64,000 nt of DNA from Blumeriella jaapii. Its lineage: Eukaryota > Ascomycota > Leotiomycetes > Helotiales > Drepanopezizaceae. Within the stretch, counting starts at the first letter, position 1, and each line of letters begins with the position of its first letter. The translations under genes and the position numbers were made by a program. Under the pieces are notes generated by a model that searched no databases, was not told the origin of the DNA, and saw only the letters and a list, made by a program, of their open reading frames with translations. This document shows positions 42,945 to 54,541 of this stretch, piece by piece. Location of the stretch: NCBI GenBank assembly GCA_009599575.1, contig VWND01000064.1:186001-250000 (forward strand). The letters are read 5' to 3'.

Positions 42945-45902
42945 TCATTTTGACTCTTCAGGGCCCTCCGAAGCTAGTGCCTGAGGTCCGGTCGGAACCT
43001 GGGCATTAGCGGGGCCATTTGGGTGTGGACCTGGCGGTTGGAAGTTCTTTTGGTTATTATAGTTACCATTTGGGTGGCTGTTGCTTCGATTTTGCTGAGG
43101 TGGGAATTGGTGCATTTGTTGACTGGGGCTGGTTCCGAACTGTCCTGGCCCACTGTAGCTACCTCGCATCGGACCCACTAAAAACCATTAGCACAGATCC
43201 AGTGTCGTGGTGAGATTTGTGGGCTCACTCTGATTCGGAGGCTGCTGGGCGTTGTACATCGGGGCTGCATGGTTGTATTGCGGACTTGGGCTCATGCCAG
43301 GGTTCATAGCCCACGCCTGCGGCTGTTGCGGATGGCCTTGCTGAGAGCCGTGCTGCATCATCATGGGAGGGCCTCTGCCAGGGCTCGGGAAACCATTAAC
43401 CCCAGGCATCTGCGGAGGCATGCCGCCATTTGGTGGCATGAAACCTTGGCCATTGGGGAACGACATTGGAGGGCCCGGGGCCATACCTTGGGAGGTCATG
43501 AACATCCCGTTCGGGTTCTGCATCATCATCGGGCCCATAGGACCTCCGGGGGGAACGAAGCCATGGCTCTGCGACAGGGAGCGCTGGGGGTATTGCATGG
43601 GGGGTGCACCTCCGGGGAACCCCACCATCTGCGGATTGCCATACATCTGAGCGGGCTGGTTCATGGGCGAGTTGTACTGCATGGGGACGTTTTGGAGACG
43701 GGGAGATGCGAAGGATTGAGCAGACTGGGATTGCATCATTCTGTGGTCATCGTGTCCGTTGAAGGGTTGACCGGGTCCGTGTGGGTGTTGGCCCCCGTGC
43801 ATGTTCAGCTGTGCTTGACGAGGTGATTGACGAACTCCGGCATGTCCACTTTGCTGCAGGTGGAACGGCAACTGGTGTTGGTGAGGGACCTGAGGAATGG
43901 CGTGGGGTGGAGCGGCTGGTGACATGGCGTGGGTCGGGAAGGGAGCCATCTCAAACATCTTGGTATAAGTCATGTGGATATTCGAGTCTGGCTTGTCTTC
44001 CGCAACGTTGACAGTCTTCCACAGGACCGGGGTTTCGTACGCCGGCTTCAAGCCACCGGTTGCCTTCCAGTTCTTCTCCGGTCCGGGCTTGATCGTCATG
44101 AGATGATCCAAGCAATTGAACCTCTCTTGGAGCGCGGGGCGTTCCGATTCCGGAATCGGCTTGCGACGAAGGAGCGAGCGTTTGATCATGGCCAGAGGCG
44201 CAGCGACGACAGTTGAGCCGGGACTCGACACATTGCTGGGGTTGCCGTTGGGGTTGAAGCTAGCAGCGTGAGCACTCGGACGGAACTCGCCAATCGTGGG
44301 ATTGAGCCGAGCTCCGGGTGCGCTGGTAACACCACTGGAGCGTCGCGAGAAGCTTGGGTCCCCGCCGTTGGCAGGGCCAGTCGGAGGTTGTCTGGCCTCG
44401 TACGCTGGAATGGGATTGGGAGGCAACTGGCCCACCTTGTTCTGCTCCATGGCTCTCAATCGGTTGCCGAGACCAACGGGAGGCGCACGGTTCTGCGGAG
44501 ATGGAGAGACTTGCTGAGCCTGCGAGGGGCCTCTGAACTGAGCCTGGTGCGAGAAGCCTGCCGCATTGCGGGAGGGGTTTTGTCGATTTGGCATGTTGGC
44601 GGCCGACGCCCCTTGCGGAGCAGCACCAGGACGTTGACCTGATCGCACATCAACGGGAGGTGGGATGGGCATGACGCCTTCGGTAGGGTTTGCCATGTTC
44701 TCCTCCGCGTTGCGCTTCGCCTTCTCTTGTATCTCCTTTTGCTTCGCCGGATCCTTCGCGATGATAGGGACGAGGTCTGACGGCACCGGGGTTTTGAGCT
44801 TGAAGCTGTCGGCGAATTTCTTCAAGTCGTTCAGCTTGATCTCCTTGTCGTTCCGAGCTCGGGTTTGACGAGCAGACTCAACCGTCTTTCTCTGGTGGGC
44901 AGCGAAATTCTTGAAAGCACTCGCGACGTCGCGCTCAACGGTTGCTGTCGCATTGGGAACGCCATCCGCTTTGACCTGCGGCGAGGCAGTGCGACTGGAT
45001 GAAGGAAGGGGGTTGGCAGCGGCGGCTTTCGGCTCTTGGGTGGCGGACAAGCCAGCATCGGTCGTCGCAGGAGGTGTTGCGACTTCGGGTTTGGATGCTT
45101 TGGGAATCTCTGCCGCCTTGGCCTCCTCTGCAATCAACTTCTCGGGGCGAGCAAGTTGGGAGGAGATGATGGCGGGGTCCACGGGAGCTCCCTTGACGGT
45201 CGACTGCCCGGTGGGCGCGCGTCTTGCCGGTGGGGTATATTTATTGTTGGAGGAGGTCAGAGGAGGGAAATCCGGTTGTCTGCGGACACCACTGTATCTG
45301 ACACGGGATTAGATTGAGCACGGTACGGTACGATGGGAGTGCAGCCACTCACTTGTCCTCCTCGTCCAGGCCGCCTTTCTCCGGGCCAACGTTGTTCACA
45401 ATGCGTTCCTCTGCAACATGGGCGTTGTTGGCGACACTGCGCTCAATCTCTCTCGCCTTGCGGTCGGCATCGGCCAGGCGTTGCTTGTACTGGGGGTGAC
45501 TCTTGTCGATGGTGGTGGTATAGATGTTCTCATCGTAGTCCGTCTTCATGCCAAAGAGTCGCTCGTTCTCGGCAAATTGGTCCCAACCCGCTGCTCCCGA
45601 CGACTGCATTCTCGATTTCGACTCGAGCGAGCCGAGAGCATCTGCCGGTCCATCCGCGACCCATCTTTGCAGTGTGCGCTCTCCTTGCACATGGTGGGCG
45701 CCGGAGATTGCTGCATCGGTGAAGCCTTTGCCTGGTCGAGGTCAGTCCGGCCCGCCCAGCCCTACAGAGAAGGGGACCAACCATTCTGTTGTCCACTCTT
45801 GCCTGGCCCCGCCGCGTTCTTCCCCGGGAACGACATGTTGAATTGGATATTTCTCGGAGGGCCACTAGACGTTTCGAAGGTCTTCTTTCCTGGTGGCACC
45901 AT
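42945..45902 (-). CDS. PBP1: Ataxin-2 homologue (PBP1-like), LsmAD and PAM2-like motif, no visible Lsm domain
   Basis: Poly(A)-binding-protein-interacting protein linked to stress granules and mRNA regulation. Exons on minus: 45902-45782, 45731-45353, 45297-43229, 43177-42945; 933 aa. The LsmAD domain is clear: WDQFAENERLFGMKTDYDEN followed by IYTTTIDKSHPQYKQRLADA and REIERSVANNAHVAEERIV. Later come LNPTIGEFRPSAHAASFNP (PAM2-like, expected to bind poly(A)-binding protein) and a Pro/Gln/Met/Gly-rich tail. Upstream of LsmAD only a short segment, MSFPGKNAAGPGKSGQQNG, precedes KGFTDAAISG; the Lsm domain expected in front is not found within the next kilobase. Either the N-terminus lies in an unrecognised distant exon or this gene lacks it. 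The start codon is therefore uncertain (45902 or 45836). Confidence 0.85.
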
Positions 45903-48492
45903 GTTCACCGTGCCGGGAGCCGAATCCGATCTCGTAGGGTGTATCGCGGGTCCCACAGCCGAAAGGGTGGATGATTAGAGAATTACGTAGAGATCTGTGG
46001 GGCAGGAGAATTAGTCGACATGCGGGGCACGATGTTGGTGCGGAGCTGAAGGGGACGTTGTGATGAGATGGAAGGGGGTGAGGAGGCGGAGGTGTGGTTG
46101 TGTTGGGACCAGGCTCGCTGGAACCATGATTGCAGCGACCCAGGACGCCAGGTCGCACCAAGGCGAACGCCGATCCGGGGGGAACGCCAGCAGAAAGACG
46201 CCCATCGTCACATACCTGAGGGTTGCGGGATGGAAAGAACTGGTTTGACGGTGAGAGCGCGTCGCGTCACGGTAACGTGGATCGTGTAGCTCGTCGACCT
46301 CGCCTGGAATTGCAGAGCAAGCCGTGTCACGCACAGGAACCGGCCTGCTGGGTCATGGAAGTCGATTAGCAGACACCACGAGGGGGGAGAATGGCGACTC
46401 GACGTCACTCGTCATGGAAAGGGAGTGGGTGATTGTGTCAGGGCGCGGAGGAGAAGAGGCTGGTGGTCAGGGAATGTCTCACCTCGGAGGACAGGAAATT
46501 GTGGTCGTCGTTGCGCTGCTCGCTGCTCGATGCTCGATGCTCGCTGGTTTCCCTCTCCGCGAAGCGCTTGGCGACGTCCGGCGAGGAATCAGCCGGCGCG
46601 GATGGATGAGGGGGGGGAGTCCGGTTTGTGGATGGGAAGGGGGGGGGGGTGAGGTTGTGAGGTTGTCGAAGTCGACGGAGGTGGTGGAATGGAAGTCGAG
46701 CGAGCAGTGGGTCTGCAAGCGACGATGCAGGAGGGTGCGGGTGGTGGTGGTGATGGCGAGCTCCCAATTCGCAAGCACAAGCAGGGGCGGGAAGAACGAG
46801 AGACGGCCCTTCGTAGATCTTCACCTGCTGGCCATCCAGGTCGACGAGGCAGAGGAGAATTGGAAGTTCGCACTCCGTGTGGTTTGCGTGGGTCGGGGAG
46901 GAGGAGGAGGAGGAGGGATGTGCAGTAGCAGGTGGCAGGTCAGGTCGATCGCTTGATCCAAGAGGCGAAGTGTCGTTGTTCGAGAAGCGCGCACAGACTA
47001 CGGAGCCCGAGACCTGCACCGGGGGAATTCCACGACGACGAGGGTGCGGTGCAGTGTGTGAGTAGAGTGTATATGTGCGTATATGTGTGTGAGTAGAGTG
47101 TATATGTGTGTATATGTGTATGTGTGTAGTATGTATGTGTGTATATGTGTATATACGTGTTTGTATGTGTATGTATATGTATGTATGTGTATGTATGTGT
47201 GTATATGTGTGTATATGTGTGTAAATGTGTGTAAATGTGTGTATATGTGTATAAATGTGTATATATATGTATATATGTGTACACAGGTATACACAAGTAC
47301 CAATACACGTATATACACAAGTATACACATGTATTTACATCACGTGTTTACATCATGTATTTACCACATGTATTCACCACATGTATTTACCACATGTATT
47401 TACCACATGTATTTACCATATGTATATACTGTACAATGCCCAGCACGATTCTGCATCTGCCATATCCACGCCTTATCTACTGTCCCTCTCTCGGTCGACG
47501 ATACTTCTCGCCGACGCGTGTCTCGTTACCATCTTTCGACGATACCTCTCGCCGACGCTCTGCTTCCCTTCTGCCCGACTTCTCCTGGCCGCGTCGTGGC
47601 ACGCAACCGAGGATCCAGGTCCACGGCCGTGAAACCAGCCGTGTGGGACCGTCCGGGAGCAAGGGACAAGAGGAGAGGAATGGAATGGGCCGACATACGG
47701 TATCTCTCTACACAGAGCCTTACAGTAGTCTCGGGTACTGTAAATATTCCTGGGCCGGTCTCCGTACATATATACTGTATGTACATACCGTAGAGCACAC
47801 AGCACAGTCGGTACTCCTCTACCCTCTACACGAATAGCGAATAGCGAATAGCGAATAGCGAATAGCCCGAATAGCCCTCGTACCAACAACGCCGATGCAT
47901 CTGAGAGGGAGAGGGGACGAACCACCCATCATCAGTCAGCTCCCAAGTTACGGTCTTGTACTGTATATATGTCCCTTGTCTGATGAGTCGTGCCCCGATG
48001 CGCTTGGAATCAACCCCCCTCTGCTCCTCCTCTTCTCTTCCCTGGTGAATGGTGCTGCTTGAATCGGCTATCGGGCTTCTTCTTCTTCTTTTTTCTCCTC
48101 TTCCTCTTACTCTTCTTCTTCTTCTTTTTCTTTTTCTTCTTCTTCCTCCTACTCTCCTCCTCCTCCTCCTCCTCAGATGCCTGGAGTTTCAACTGAGCCC
48201 CGGTTTGGCCTGGCCCTCTTCTCCGCAACAGGGCACACTAGCAAGGAGACTACATGAACCCCCAGCCTCGACTACGGTCTTTCTGATACAGTCGACTTCA
48301 CGCATCGAAAACCTCGCTCCCACCCTCGTCCCCTCCCACGCTTCCACGCATCGCGGCTTCGACCTCCAGTGTCGCCATGATTCTTTGCTAAACCCGCTGC
48401 ACGACCCCGAACTCGTTCTTCTTCTCCTGGTCCCCAGCCGCCGCCGCACCACAGCACCACAGCACCACCGCACCACCGCACGCCGTCCAGCC
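45903..48492. other. 2.6-kb divergent spacer PBP1 / BUD6
   Basis: Contains microsatellites listed separately, a GCGAATA-type tandem at 47833-47877, GTAC-centred motifs near 47735-47790, and a CTT-rich pyrimidine tract at 48078-48178. ORFs crossing these are not supported. If PBP1 has a distant 5' exon it should lie in the first part of this spacer. Confidence 0.5.
47050..47427. repeat. TG-rich microsatellite passing into ACATGTATTTACC tandem repeat
   Basis: About 240 bp of TATGTGTG/TGTGTAAA units (47060-47285) turns, around TGTACACAGGTATACACAAG, into the complementary-type units ACACATGTATTTACC (47323-47427, about six copies of a 15-mer). The two arms are imperfect inverted complements, so the tract could fold into a long hairpin. 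Open frames on both strands are by-products. Confidence 0.85.
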
Positions 48493-51400
48493 ATGCAGGC
48501 GCCGCCCACTTCACAGAGATCCATCCAACGCCGCTCGCCCATAGCTGATCCAGGACCCCCTCCCACCGTCCCAGCGCGCACGATGTCCCCCGGGCCCGGC
48601 GCTCAGCAAAGGGCCGCTTCATCGCTGGGGAAGGCCGTTCCCGCTCCCAATGGCAGCAGAAGGCAGAATGTGAGTGCGGCCCCTCGGATGCCGCGCTGGT
48701 CGCCCCGGGCCGTGGCTCTCGCGGCGTGAATGGGCTGAGAGATGCGACGCTGACCTCTCTCTCGTCACAGGGCCCTCTGCCGCCTCAAACCAGCCAGAAT
48801 GCGCCTCCTCTGTCCCAGATCGAAAAGAGCGTCACCCACCTCCTGGTAGCGACCAAGCAGCTCCTCGAGACCCTGACGCAGTGGTCTCGACATCAAGCAA
48901 CCGATGCCCAGGTCTCGGACGTCTATGTGCGCCTGGGCTACGAGTTCAACATCGCCTGTCGGGCTTTTACCGCCATCAACGTGGACACCTCGGACCTGGG
49001 CAACGTGCCGGAGCTTTTGCGTCACATCCTCGAGTCCACCCTCAGCCAGGAAGCCAGCGTCGAGAGCTTGGAAAGGTACCTGCCTCGGATCCGGGATATC
49101 ATCATCACCTTGCTGCACGGCCTGAAGCGAAAGCAGCAGAAATTGCGGCAAAAGCAAGCAAGAGACGCGGCAGCCCAGAATGGCGAGGCTTCCGTGCCTC
49201 GGGCAACGAGCATTAGCAGCGTCAACAGTGCTGGCACTGGCCTCACCACCCTCCTCGACCAGGGGATTCAAAATCACTTCCAACGCGAGGATGGGATTCC
49301 CGAGACGAGGCAGGGTACGAACCAGAATGATGGAACCGTTCCTCCGAGGATGTCTTCGGCATCCTCGACCCGGAGGTTGCCGCCGGAACGCGACCCCTCC
49401 AAAGGGTCATTTGCGTCCAGTCAGTCTACGTTGTCGAGTACCACCATGCAGAGCATGCCCGTTCTCCCGCCATATCCAGAAGAGAACCCGCTGCCACAAC
49501 TGCCGCCGAGAGAGCTCAGTGCGAATGACTTCCCACCCCCACCTCCGCCGGCCAAAACGCAAAATGCGCTTGCAGCCCTGCAACGGGGGGGCGAGCTGGA
49601 GAGACGGGCGTCGCGGAGATACTCGGCATACCAAATCTCCAAACATTTGGGGGCCTCGCCGATTGGCGTGCCCATGATGCCCCTGGTGCAAAACTCGCCC
49701 ATTCCCAACCGAGGACGGAATGATGCCCGAGAATCCATGCGAGCCGTTCAAAATCGAGGTGAGCAACGCCAAACGCGGCAGCAATCAAGTCGTTTGCACC
49801 TCGAGACGTCGCCCGCTCACGTCCCAAATCGAATCTCGGAAGAAGTCGCGCCTGCTCCCGCACCGGCTTTGCCGCCACCGGCCGACGCTCCTGCGGCTGA
49901 TAGTCCGCTTGCGAAGACGCCGGAAGACAAGATTCGTAGTCCCTTTTCAGATACCGATTCCGCAGTACTAAGCGCCACCCTCCAAGGACCGCTACCAGAC
50001 ATTGTGCCCTCACATGACCCGGAATCCTTACGCAAATTGCAACGCCCTGAAACCCCTCAAACCCAAGAGCCTTCTCCGGTCAAGCAACATACGCCATCTA
50101 GTACGACGCACCGGAGGCCATATACCCCTGAGCTCACACCTCCACCGGGCAAAGAATTGACAATCTTCCTGCAGTACAAGACGAAGGTCAAGAAATTTGT
50201 CCTCACGGATGGATACGACGATTTGTCCATGGCAAAGCTTCAATTGGCTTTCATTGAAAAGTTCTCGTGGAACACTCACAACAACGGCGTTGACCTGCCC
50301 GAGATCTACATCCAGGACCCGGTATCAGGCGTACGCCACGAGCTTGAGGATCTCGCCGATATCAAAGACCGGTCGGTACTGGTGTTGAATGTGGAGGTTC
50401 TAGACGAGGTCAAACGTCACATTGACGAAGGACTCGGGGGGATCCGGAAAATTGTAGAAGGCGTCAAGGTTGCAGTCGATGACCAGCAAGCCACGATCCA
50501 ACGGGTTTCGGATCGGCAGCAAGATACTGCCAAGGAGATGGCGCGAATGGCATCGGGGCCCCTGCCCGCCGCAAGAATGTCGGTCTTCGATAGTCAACGA
50601 TCGAGCGTGCCGATCATGGACCATCCCAAATTCAAGAAATCGGCTCAGATGAATGAAGTCAACAGCTTGCGTCGCGATCTTGCCGTCATCCGCCAGGTCT
50701 ACTCCTCCTTCGAGTCGGATGTGCAGAACTCCATGTCGACCCTGCGCAAGACGGCTGAGTCCGTCAAGGTGGTGGCGGCCAAAGCTGCGATTCCGGACAT
50801 CAAAGGCGACTCTGGTCGGGCATACGTGAACAATGGCAAGAAGGACCTCAACGCAGACTCCGACAAGCTGGTGGGTCAAGTCGACGACCTCCAGGACATC
50901 GTGGAGGATCTTCGAAAGGATGTTGTGTTGCGCGGCGTTCGTCCTCTTCCGCGACAACTCGAGACCGTGGCCAAGGACATCGCTCAGGCTACGATGGAAC
51001 TCAAGAAAATGAAGGACTTCTTGAAACGCGAACGCCCCATCTGGACCAAGATCTGGGAGAAGGAACTCGAGACGGTGTGCAACGACCGAGAGGAGTTGAC
51101 GATGCAAGAAGAACTGGCCGCGGATCTCGAGGACGATCTCGACAAAGCGGCCCAGACGTTTGCCCTCGTTGAGGAGGCGACGAAGGAACAGCTGAAGGAC
51201 ATCCCCGGGAACTCCAACGCAGCACGCGTGCTCTCGAGGGGGCTCACCCACGTCTCCGCTGACCCCTCGGTCGCGAAAGAGGGCGTCCTGGGCGAAGTGC
51301 GCGCCCTGCAACCGAACCACGAGAATCGGCTGGAAGCCATTGAGCGGGCCGAGAAGCTGCGGCAGAAAGAGCTCGAGAGCCGGCGGGGTGGCGAGTTCCA

Positions 51401-51632
51401 GAAGGAGCTCGGCACGTTCGTGGAAGAAGGCAAACTCAAGAAAGCCGGTGGTTTCGAGGAAGCCGAACGCGCGCGGAAGCTCAAGGATGACCGCATACGT
51501 CGGGAGGTCTGGGAGAGGCAGAACGGCATGACTCAAGCGGACGCCTTGGCCGCTGAGCCTGAGCCCGTGCCCGAGGAAGATGGAGCGGAAGTCAAGGACG
51601 ACGACGGCACAGTGACTGGATCTGAGATTTGA
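48493..51632 (+). CDS. BUD6: Actin-interacting polarity protein Bud6/Aip3
   Basis: Formin-activating, actin-monomer-binding polarity factor of bud or hyphal tips. Two exons, 48493-48669 and 48771-51632, give 1012 aa. The N-terminal conserved region (SQIEKSVTHLLVATKQLLET, then VYVRLGYEFNIACRAFTAIN) is about residues 70-190. A long Pro/Ser-rich disordered middle with PPLPP-type segments follows. The AIP3 domain begins near GKELTIFLQYKTKVKKFVLT and includes IYIQDPVSGVRHELEDL. Coiled coils continue with ERPIWTKIWEKELETVCNDR. It ends in a charged coiled coil and an acidic tail. The first ATG at 48493 gives a short basic N-terminus. The intron 48670-48770 has GTGAGT and TCACAG with a CTGAC branch. 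Confidence 0.93.
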
Positions 51633-53662
51633 GGGACCGTGGTTGGAGAAGAGGGGGGGGAGGACGTCGCTGAAGACGAGGACTGTTTTCGTCCTTTGCC
51701 CTTGGCGCTTTGGGCTGCTTGGGCGCACGTCGATTTGGGTTCGCGATTCTAGGCCCTTTTTCTAATCCTCCCGTCTGCCTGCTGTGGCGTGGGTCTTGGT
51801 CTCTCGCTTCTTTTCGATGATCTTCCAGCATGGCGTCTTTGGGTTCGGAACGGGTGCTAGGCGGCTGGTACGGGTGCGTGCCTGTTGCCTTGCCCGGCTT
51901 CTTCTTCTTTTTCTTTTTCTTTTTCTTCTTCCTCTTCGCCAACATTCACATTTGTACGATACATAGCTTGAGAAGAGCGACGAGGGCGAGGGAAGAGGTG
52001 GGCAGTATATATCTGATCGATTCGAGGGATTGAAATATAAGCGAGCTTTCGGTTTCGGTGCCAACGCCGACGCGTTGGCTGCGTTTCGTCGCTATCTACT
52101 CCCTTCCCCAATCTTCCCCTGCTGCCCCTCCTCATCAGGCGTGAATGCGTGGTTGCGTCTTGTACTGTACTGTACTGTACTACTGTACAGTACTATGCTC
52201 TACCGACACACTCTCTCTCGTTGCTTCTTGCTCGCCTTGCTCGATCTGCCTGTATATATACCGGTGCTGGCTTTGCTGGCTTTGCTGGTTTTGCTGGCTT
52301 TGCTGCTGGCTTTGCTGCTGGTTTTGCTGCTGCTTTTTGCTGTTGGCTTCGATGATACTGTACGTATTTTACGTACTTACGTATTTACGTACTTACGTAT
52401 TTACGTACTTACGCTTTTCTACTGTGCTATGCTTCTACCTGTACTTACTTTTCCGTTGTACTTCTGTGTTTTAGATGCGTCTGCTTGTGCTGCTACTGTT
52501 TTTCTGCTGTGTTTCTATTGTGCTGCTACTGTGTTTCTGTGTTTTAGCTGCTTTTGCTGTGCTTCCACCATACTTGATACGGCATTGTTGCCTTATGTAA
52601 ATCCTGATTGGCATTATCTCGGATGTGAATCTCAATTTTTCTGGTTTTTGTTGGTCTTTTTAGTTTTTCTTTATTTTCCTTTTCTTTTTTCCTCTTTCTT
52701 TTCCTCTTTCTTTTTCCTCAACCTTTTTTCCTTTTTCTTTTTTCCCTCTTTCTTTGGTCTTTTGGAAGGGATAAATGATAGGAGCGTTTGGTATAAGGTA
52801 TCGATTTCTGCTTAGAATTTCTGCGTGGAAGTATGGTCGGTCAGGTACAGTACAGTACAGCACGTACCTATGATGAACCCGGTCCTACAGCAGTTATGTA
52901 ACACGATGCTTGCTGCTTTCCTTCACATGTGCTTATATATAAATGTACTTTCTCTCTCTTTCACACCCATACCCACACCCACACATACACATCCTCTCTC
53001 TCCAATAGCTCTACGACAACACATAAACTTATCTCTCCACCTACTTAACCGACACCCTGTCTACCTAGAAACGCTCTCGAACTTATCCGCGCCTAGCAGG
53101 AGACTCGGGGAGTTGAATGGTCGGCTACTTTCTCACGTTCCCTCATCTGACTTCACCCCTCGCAGATGAACACAACCATGACCCCTCCCTCTCTCTGCAC
53201 AGATCGTCATTCCGGGCACGGGATAGGCATGTTTTATACTGTAGTAGGTCAAAAGCGTAGGGAGGCTCCCTCGATGTCTTGGGGTTGTGAGAGACCTGAT
53301 GGTTAAATCTGTATGCCAGGCACATGTATATCATATCCATGAACCTGAACATACGCACTCTTTTATTGGTTGTGACTTGAACGAGACAGGGTGTATCCGG
53401 GTAGGGACCTGGGAGAAAGGGAGGCAGCTGAACTGAAGATCTTAGGTCTGGTGCCTTGTATCTATCTCACTCCTCGAGCAGCTGTCACTGACCACGAGTG
53501 GTAGCTGCCGTATGGAAGGTATCTATCTCAGCCAACTCCTGCGACACAACTCTTGTGTTCTGCAGAAGGTGGATGATTCAATCTGAGAGGGTACACTTTC
53601 ATGTAACACGCACAGAGCCCTGCTTCCCCTTCCTCGAGAACCAACACCATGCACAAACCAAT
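51633..53662. other. 2-kb convergent spacer with simple repeats
   Basis: No gene is supported. Repeats: CTT/TTC-rich tract 51900-51935; (TGTAC)n and TACAGTA motifs 52161-52195; GCTGGCTTT/GCTGGTTTT units 52264-52335; TACGTACTTACGTATT units 52366-52412; and GTACAGTACAGTAC 52845-52859. The 261-codon plus frame at 52030-52815 is translated repeat. Confidence 0.65.
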
Positions 53663-54541
53663 CTAGCAAATCCGCAAAGGCTCGGCTCGGCTCCGACTCT
53701 CTTCCGAATCAGCCTTCTCCTGCTCTTGCTCTTGCCCCTGCTCATACTTCAGCTCCTCGACGCTTACCTCGACATCGACGACCCGACGAGCCCGCGCCCT
53801 TCTTCTCGCGAGAACAGACAAACCGGCTGCGAACAGCACCAGAAAAGAGGCACACGCAAAAAGATGGGCCCCAAGATCCGACATGCCTCTCCCTCCACCC
53901 ACACCAACTCTCCCCTCCAGCGCCCTCTCCATGACCGGCCCACTGGCAAGTCCCAGCAGCGTCTCGTTCTCCCTCTTGACCAACCGCTCATCCCTCTTCA
54001 CCCTCACATCATCTATCCCGTACGGCTTCTCGTGCCACCCGTACTTGCCCATGAGCAAGACGAGCTTGCCGCCGTGGCCGATCGGCTTCCCGCCGGGCTT
54101 GCCCAGCCCGTCCCAGTCGTTCCACATATAGCGCTCGAACTCGTGGTCAACCCTGCTCGGAGCGCAGGTACCGTCTCGACAGGCGTGCGCCGCGAGGATG
54201 GCGCCCGCGTGTGGGCAGGCTGCGTATGGTGCGGGGAGGTGCCCATTGTGCACGTATTGCCAGGTGAGGTTGCGGCCAGAGCAGGCATCTGGGGAGAGGG
54301 GGTCAGTTGTGGTGGATCTTCCAGGCTGGATGGGTTGGATGGGAGTGGAGAGGGATCGAGGGATCGTGTGGGAGATGGGGCTGGAGGAGGAGAAGGGATG
54401 CCCGAGACGCTCTCGGACAAGATGTGAACATGCGCGAGTCTTCAACACCGTTGGCACCCAAGCACCGAAAGCAAAGGAAAAATGAAAAGGGAGAAACTCA
54501 CCCCTATCCATCCACGAATCAGCAGACAGTGAGTTCCCCAT
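53663..54541 (-). CDS. Predicted single-pass membrane protein of unknown function
   Basis: Not recognised. Proposed minus-strand exons are 54541-54502 (MGNSLSADSWMDRD...) and 54288-53663, joined by a 213-nt intron with GTGAGT, AACTGAC branch and CCCCAG; 221 aa. The intron is divisible by three and open, so an uninterrupted 339-codon frame (from 54682) also exists. The splice signals and the shift in composition favour splicing. Features: a Cys-containing N-terminal part (DACSGRNLTWQYVHNG, AACPHAGAILAAHACRDGTC), a Gly-rich segment with LVLLMGKYGWHEKPYGIDDV, one hydrophobic helix LFACASFLVLFAAGLSVLA followed by RRRARARR (stop-transfer), and a Glu/Gln-rich cytosolic tail. No classical signal peptide is evident. 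Confidence 0.55.
   Translation of the reverse strand: MGNSLSADSWMDRGEFLPFHFSFAFGAWVPTVLKTRACSHLVRERLGHPFSSSSPISHTIPRSLSTPIQPIQPGRSTTTDPLSPDACSGRNLTWQYVHNGHLPAPYAACPHAGAILAAHACRDGTCAPSRVDHEFERYMWNDWDGLGKPGGKPIGHGGKLVLLMGKYGWHEKPYGIDDVRVKRDERLVKRENETLLGLASGPVMERALEGRVGVGGGRGMSDLGAHLFACASFLVLFAAGLSVLARRRARARRVVDVEVSVEELKYEQGQEQEQEKADSEESRSRAEPLRIC

Noticed and set aside
46438..47328. Minus-strand 296-codon frame as possible 5' exon of PBP1 with Lsm domain
   Set aside because: Its first third is microsatellite (Thr-His-Ile repeats); the rest is Pro/Ser-rich. A short DLDGQQVKIYEG stretch was tested as an Lsm strand but lacks the Sm motifs.
47083..47837. Long plus-strand frames rich in Val/Tyr/Cys/Met
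   Set aside because: They are translations of the TG/TATG microsatellite; several frames are open at once because the unit lacks stops.
50400..51728. 442-codon minus-strand frame
   Set aside because: Antisense to BUD6, whose protein is clearly homologous along this stretch.
52030..52815. 261-codon plus-strand Leu/Phe/Cys-rich frame resembling a membrane protein
   Set aside because: Composed of GCTGGCTTT, TTC/TTT and TACG repeats; hydrophobicity is a by-product of T-rich repeats.
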